Shown here one piece after another: positions 58,556 through 64,000 of a stretch of DNA of 64,000 nt. The DNA is from Amoebophrya sp. A120. Taxonomy: Eukaryota > Sar > Dinophyceae > Syndiniales > Amoebophryaceae. Within the stretch, counting starts at the first letter, position 1. Each line of letters starts with the position of its first letter. The stretch lies in the NCBI GenBank assembly GCA_905178155.1, contig CAJINV010000014.1, positions 654,116 to 718,115 of the forward strand, given 5' to 3'. Both the position numbers and the translations under genes were made by a program. The notes under the pieces were generated by a model that worked only from the letters and a program-made list of their open reading frames with translations, had not been told where the DNA came from and did no database searches.

Positions 58556-60883
58556 TTTGCTCAGCTAGGAGTAGGACTAGGAGAAGGTGACCACCCTTGG
58601 AGGGACAAATAAAACTATGGAGCGACGTCGCTGTCCGCGGGGCGCAGGTTGTCGCGAACAAGTTGTCGCATGTCACCAAGCTTCATCTTCTGACTCATTT
58701 TTTGTGTTTTTGGTGCGGTTCTGTTCACGGAACGTTCGGAGTGTCCTTCTTGGCGCGAACACGACGCCCCAGGAAAGGAAGGAGAAGTCTTGAACTGACA
58801 TCACAACCAAACGAGTTGAGTAGAGTGCGAGGGGGGTGGAGATGGATCAACAAACAAGGACCCACAACTGTGTTGCTACTTCGCCGTTGCTTGCTCGCCT
58901 CCTTCCGCTCCGCTCCTCGTTATAGACATCTTCAAAAGAGATCAAGCGCTCGACTTCCCTCGTTTTGTGCTCTTTTCGGTTCTTCCAGATAGAAGATGAG
59001 CTCCAAGTCCTTTGGAGGTTATTCTTACACCATCGTCGTTCAAGAAGTCTATAGTCATTTTCAGTACAGTTGTATTTCCTCCTTTCTACAACGCCTGGAC
59101 GACTTCTTCAAGCCAGTCCCTAGTACAATCAACCTCTGCCGTCCGACGGAACTGTTGAATCCGTTATCTTTGTGCCCTGTACTTGATAGCTCAATGCGCC
59201 CTATCAAACGCGCATACACAAGTAGGGTAAAAACGGTTGTGAGACCAGCACCGTGCACAGTAGTTTTTCTGTGATTCAGGTCTGTTCTTCACGACCTGTA
59301 AAGTTGCTTTGTTAGGAGCTACCTTTTTATTTCGATGATAGAAGACGATTCTGAAGTTAGTAGTGCAGAAAGAGACTGTAGAGACAACAACAAGAACAAA
59401 CTACAAATGGACAGCAAAAAAAGTTCTCCAATGTGTATATTTTCGTATCTAAATAGTATTTCCAAATGCACTGCTTTGTACAGGTCACGAGAGAAAAATG
59501 TTGAAAAAAATTTCTCCTCAAGGAAAGGAAAGAAGATAAAAAGAAAAACCTATATTGAAATTGTGGAGCAACTTTCTTAGTTGCGACCCTCTTGCGGTCA
59601 ATATTTAAGAACATTCTTTAGAAGTATAGACTGCTCCACCTGCACTGGTGTTGCTGAAGCTTTGAGTGATCGATAAATCGATGCACGATCCTGAAGACCA
59701 TGCACTTGCTATCGTCTTTCGCTGGGCGCATTCTTTTTAGAAACGCCACAACCATCCACATCAAGAACTTAACATTTTTCCTAATGGGTCCATAGGTAGC
59801 ATATTACCGCTCGCAGATGAGACTGTTATATATCATGCGATGACCGTTTGCCTGTGCCACCTTGCTGAGTTACACAATCGCAGCTGCAAAATTTTTGCCG
59901 GTACTTGGTTCTTTTCAACTCGTCATAGCTTTTTTGACAACTTCATCCGAGTACAAACCAGCACAACAAAAACAACGCAGCTACAAAAGCTAAATAAAGC
60001 ACGTGCTCTAGTAATCGTGGGCCATAATTCATCTTCCGTGCGGGGAGAGGGGGAATGACATAGTCCCCCCGATGATGAAAACGTAGTACCTATCTTGTCC
60101 AGCGCTACAGAATCGAAGTAGCAAAGCAACTTCCATTTGCCTTCTACTTCAAAAGTACATGAAATCAAGACTGACGGCACCAACGGCACTGGAGCCCGTG
60201 CGCAGATCGTTGTTTGTTAATGTTATTGTTATTGCTTGCATCTTGTTTCTTGGAAATAAAAATAAATGCCAGTGCTGGTCGTATTGGGTCTCAGTACCAT
60301 CTGCAGCCCGCGACGCAGCATAGTGGGGTCCCACGCCAACACCGCATAGCACCTGATCCGAAAAAGTATCTTGGACCTCCTGTAGTTGTCTGGAAAGATC
60401 ACGAGTTCAATCGATTTGTGCCACTTCTAGTGACGGGCGATTGACATCTCCCTTTTAATACATTTTCATTTATATCATAATCATATACAATTCTGGCATT
60501 CTCTTCTATTTGCATAGACATCCTTCTGTTTCTTAACATCATGACCTACTGTTCCTACACCTATAAACTCAAGTTCCTCTAAATCTGAAGAGCAAGAATA
60601 CCGCCTTGCTCGAAAAAATAGCAATAGCAGCCTGTTGCGTTTGCATTTTAAAATTAAAACATCATCCTCGTTCGTCTATTATTATTGAGAAGACCCGATA
60701 CTTCTTGTGGCTGCCACGTCAAGTGGTGCTCGTCCTAGAAGCCTATTTTTTGTAGTTGTTTCTGAATGAAATTATAACAGCACAAGAGCAGAAAAGCCGA
60801 ACAACAAAAAAAAAGTTCCATTATCAAAAGTCATACACCAGATACACATGAAATCAAAATCTAGTACCTAGGATGCCTCATAA
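58556..60883. other. Intergenic region, no gene supported
   Basis: 5' flank of the gene at 58555 and 3' flank of the J-domain gene. Several short open frames on both strands lack motifs and conflict with each other. No introner-type element is present. Confidence 0.4.
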
Positions 60884-63800
60884 TTATTTGATTTCTTGTA
60901 AATAGCCCCACAATTGGTTCAGCCTCTGTTTTGCTTCCTCGTAGTCCGTCAGCTCGTTTCTGCAGATTTCCCGTGCCAGCTGAATCAACTCAAACATCTG
61001 TTTGGCGTCGGCGGATTTGTTTCGGTCCGGGTGGGTGTACCGTGCCAGGGTGCGGTAACGCGTGTTCAGCAGCTGCTCGTCAAATTGCTGGGGCAGACCC
61101 AGCGTCACGATGGCTAGCTTCCGTAGTTTCTTGCACAAAATCAGGGTGGATTCCTCGCGCCAACATTCGTAGGTGTAGGCCGCCACCCCCGAGCCGACGA
61201 AACAGCCCAGGATCGCGCACAGCGCCGGGCTCCACCCCAGACTGGCCCCGAGAATACACGCGGCCGCGCCCATGCCATTGCTGTACCCGCTGAACACTGC
61301 GTCCGCGAGAAACTGCTCCTGCGTAAGGTGCTTCTGGGTGTACATCAAATACCGAAGCGCAATCCTATCCTGTGCAGAAGTATCGCACTTGTATTGCAAT
61401 CATGCAGTTTCTTCTTAAAGGTAAATCAGTACCAGCATTTACAAATTTTATTTCTCATGCTGAGGAGATTTCTAATGCATTCATACGAGTACGATACTTT
61501 TGCAGTTGATAAATCCACCCGGAGCCCAGAATGCCCAGCAGCGCCGGCGTCGGGTTCAGGGCAAGGTAGTTAGCAGCAAACTGCATGGTGGGCTGATATA
61601 AAATTCATTTCGCATGTAGATGAAAGTGGTAGGCGTAGTACTTCTAGCGTGGTCCTTCAGATGTTGTTGGGTCAAGATGCAGAAGGCGATTCAGATTTCA
61701 ACTACTTGGCGAGCCGCAGGAAAAGTATGAGGAAGATTTTTACAAGTATTAACAACGACCGCAAGTCGGAAATGGATTTTCAACTACGAGGAGTACTATC
61801 TCACTCTTCTGAATCAAAGAAACACACCCCGTTTTTCTTGTACTTATGAATGTATAGAGACAGAGATTATTTAGTTCTTTTTCTTACCATCGAGGCACAT
61901 CCTTGCGCGGCATTAATCAACTGTAGGACACTCCAGTAGCTAGCGCCAACACAGGCTCCCTTCCCCGTATCAAATGTAAAAGTGTCTGGGTCTGGAAGAA
62001 TGCAACTTGTCATGCTAAATCTGAAGCATTGAAAAATCTGTGTTGCATGATTACCAAAAGTGGTCCAGTTTTGACCAAGTCGGGAGGGAGTTTCTCATGC
62101 AGGGTAGGCATGAGAGAGATCGCGCAGAATCTGTCATGCTAGGTCCTGCATTCCAGACCTCGTGTGTCATGGAAAAGCTGCATGACAAATCTGACAATCT
62201 TCCAGACCCAGACATTTTTACAATCCATACCCCGCGTCGACAGCCAGCTCCTTGCCGATGTCGGACATTTTGGTGTCTTCCTTGGCCAGCCACAGGGACC
62301 GGACCAAACCCAGCACGGACTGCACCCCTATGGACACAGACATCGACATGGCCAGACTCGTGGGCGCGAGCATGTAATCCTTTCCGGCCACCGCAGAGGA
62401 AGCATTCGCGAAGCTGGGGCCCGCCGCAGGGTGCTGCCGAATCACGTGCAGGCCGCCACGCATCTGAGTTTATTTTTGCTAGTTGTTCGGTATAGTTACT
62501 TGGAACTGCGTATGCCTACTATTAATCAGCTTTAGAAAAAATTTTCCATGGTGGTCTGTCACGCAGATGGATCACAACAACTACAACATCCAACGGGCCC
62601 TGCTCTATTAAATGAACGAATAGAAGCGTAGGAGTAGTACCGGGTCCACTTTGAAGGTGTAGTGTTTTAGCGGCAAGAAATTCTCTCCGATCGCGTTGAT
62701 ACCACCTGCCAGGGACGAGGAGGCCCCTCCTGCGGACGCCGCGCTGGTCGCGCCCACAGAAGTTGCACCAGTGCTTGAGGCCGCAACCGCGTGGGCAACG
62801 GCCTGGGATGAAGCTGCGCCCGCTCCTCCAGTGACACCTCCACTCCCCGCGGCCACCAACGCAGCGTTGACTTGCCCGGCGTTGTTTGCAATGAACAAAT
62901 TGCCCCCGGCGGTGGAGGCAGTGGAGACGTATCCTGTGCAAAAACGTCGGGGGCCCCAAACCGCATGTTAATTGGAGGTCATGCAAATCTGCATGCAGCT
63001 GCCCCAGAAGTCTCTCATCATGATTCCCAATGAGCAGCACTTTCCATATGACGTGTTGGACCAGCCTTCCGAAAAAATCATGCTCTTGCTAGCAGGACCA
63101 CAACATGGCCAATTACAATTTCAATTCGTCGTGATGCGGCTATTTATAGCCAAGCACGACCACAGAGACAGACACATACACACTGCATGTCATCAAAAGC
63201 ATGCGGAGTCGACAATGTGCTTCTCGAACAAGAAGATCTGTCTAACCAGATTTCTGATCTCGCCTCCGGAAAGGGGTGAACGACGTTTTTACATAGAATA
63301 AGATGACGCGCTGGATGAGCCAGGTGTCCGCGACGTTTTTGATGGCGTTGGTGGTACTGGAGCCGGTCGCGCCGAGAACGTAGGCGGGCGTGATCACGTT
63401 GGGCGTGGCCCGGTAGTGCGTTATAACGCGCTCAGGTGTTACAATCTCAAACGTTACAATAGAGTTTGGAAATCTGTGATCCAAAAAGTGCATGACCTAG
63501 CCTTCATCTCCCACAGGTCTGCGCATGACAAGTTCCGGAGTCCCAAACCGCACTAGAATCATCATCTGGCGAGATTTGTATTGCAGAAAGTGGACCAAGT
63601 CTGTGTCTGTCATGCTCATCATGCAACACAAAATCCAGACTCTATTGCCACATTGAAGATTGCAACATCTGAGCAAGCCATATGCGTGATCCGCGTCTCC
63701 TGTTCTATGGGCTGCTTCATCTCGGCCTCCCAACGGTTCGACAGGTTGTTCTGCTCCAGGTTGGGGTGGTGCGACAGGGCGGCCCGGTTGATCCGTGTTC

Positions 63801-64000
63801 GCGCGGTGGTGGTGCAAGAGAGTTTCTTCGCTCGTGCACAGGTCGTCGTCTCTACTTCGGACGTAGTCTTCAGCTTGTCGCTCAACCTGATCGCCGGGGT
63901 CTCCTGTGCCGTTCCAACACCGCCTGCTTCGTCGGGCGAGACCGAGAGTGTAGCTGCCGTTCCAGCTTCTGCATGACAAAGTTCATGGTCTGATTCCGTG
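60884..64000 (-). CDS. Gly/Ala-rich membrane protein with C-terminal J-domain (5' end beyond the window)
   Basis: Exons are >64000-63683, 63421-63301, 62929 to about 62650, about 62470-62230, 61967 to about 61890, about 61578-61512 and 61365-60884. The N-terminal part is Thr/Arg-rich. The middle is Gly/Ala/Ser-rich. Next come hydrophobic, glycine-zipper-like segments (MSMSVSIGVQSVLGLV, NGMGAAACILGASLG, CAILGCFVGSGVAAYTY). The C-terminus has a J-domain core, TRYRTLARYTHPDRNKS, with the HPD triad at 61025-61033, followed by helix III (MFELIQLAREICRNEL). J-domains stimulate Hsp70 ATPase, so this is probably a membrane-bound Hsp70 co-chaperone. A mitochondrial-import or ER site is possible but is inference. 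Two predicted introns (62.5-62.65 kb and 61.58-61.89 kb) are GT-AG and in phase. Stop at 60884. Confidence 0.75.
61366..61511 (-). mobile_element. Introner, family A
   Basis: 146 bp, TAT...ATA, flanks aatcc/aatcc. Removal reads GSGWIALRYLM. Confidence 0.94.
61968..62229 (-). mobile_element. Introner, family B
   Basis: 262 bp, TAT...ATA, flanks ccccg/ccccg. Removal reads AVDAGKGACVG. Confidence 0.94.
62930..63300 (-). mobile_element. Introner, family C (longest copy)
   Basis: 371 bp, TAT...ATA, flanks agacg/agatg (one mismatch). Removal reads QRVISTASTAGG. Confidence 0.88.
63422..63682 (-). mobile_element. Introner, family E (diverged TIR)
   Basis: 261 bp, TAT...ATA, flanks tgcgt/tgcgt. Removal reads TRITHYRATPN. 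Confidence 0.9.

Noticed and set aside
854-63682. CRISPR-like array of dispersed repeats
   Set aside because: Repeats are inverted pairs at element ends, spaced by kilobases, in coding exons, with 5-bp target duplications. There are no cas-like genes or regular spacers.

Overview
This window looks like nuclear DNA of a dinoflagellate-lineage eukaryote. The parasitic syndinian Amoebophrya, or a relative, is the best fit, but that is an inference. The reasons are: every gene I can reconstruct lies on the minus strand; one gene (39600-46418) belongs to a long signal-peptide/coiled-coil family that I know from dinoflagellates; and coding exons are interrupted about once per kilobase by short inverted-repeat elements that behave as introns (introners). 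I see no bacterial operon, rRNA, tRNA or CRISPR array. 

The main result is the introner swarm. I mapped 60 elements of 146-371 bp in eight terminal-inverted-repeat (TIR) families, called A to G and I here. Nearly all begin TAT and end ATA. 38 are flanked by an identical 5-bp direct repeat and 16 more by a 5-bp repeat with one mismatch. In almost every case I checked by hand, deleting the element plus one 5-bp copy joins the flanking exons in frame. The junctions have no consistent GT-AG. Canonical GT-AG introns occur in the same genes. 

Layout from left to right, all genes on the minus strand: (1) 300-2416, an unrecognised protein that runs off or ends near the left edge. (2) 3961-14960, a very large protein with an acidic N-terminus, C2-like segments, a Cys-rich zinc-binding-like patch, a hydrophobic segment and a C-terminal DUF726/TMCO4-like alpha/beta-hydrolase domain. 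(3) 16030-17211, a 186-residue protein with an N-terminal signal and a C-terminal membrane anchor. (4) 18650-26180, a type I membrane protein with Cys-rich EGF-like modules, a Thr-rich stalk, one membrane helix and a cytoplasmic tail of repeated helical units. (5) 27038-28094, a signal-anchor-like coding segment that may be the 5' part of gene 4. (6) 30031-37350, a HAD-type phosphatase inside long low-complexity flanks. (7) 39600-46418, the complete dinoflagellate-type coiled-coil protein. (8) 46929-48020, a two-exon Lys/Glu-rich protein. (9) 48881-53497, a second long coiled-coil protein. (10) 54147-58555, a large unrecognised protein with an N-terminal signal anchor. (11) 60884 to beyond the right edge, a Gly/Ala-rich membrane protein with a C-terminal J-domain. 

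Intergenic stretches of 0.6-2.3 kb separate them. They hold local repeats: a 42-bp direct repeat around 717 bp, a roughly 390-bp block duplicated upstream of two neighbouring genes, a 39-bp tandem repeat and a three-copy 24-bp repeat. Exon borders at introners are precise. Borders at conventional introns are my best reading and would need RNA.
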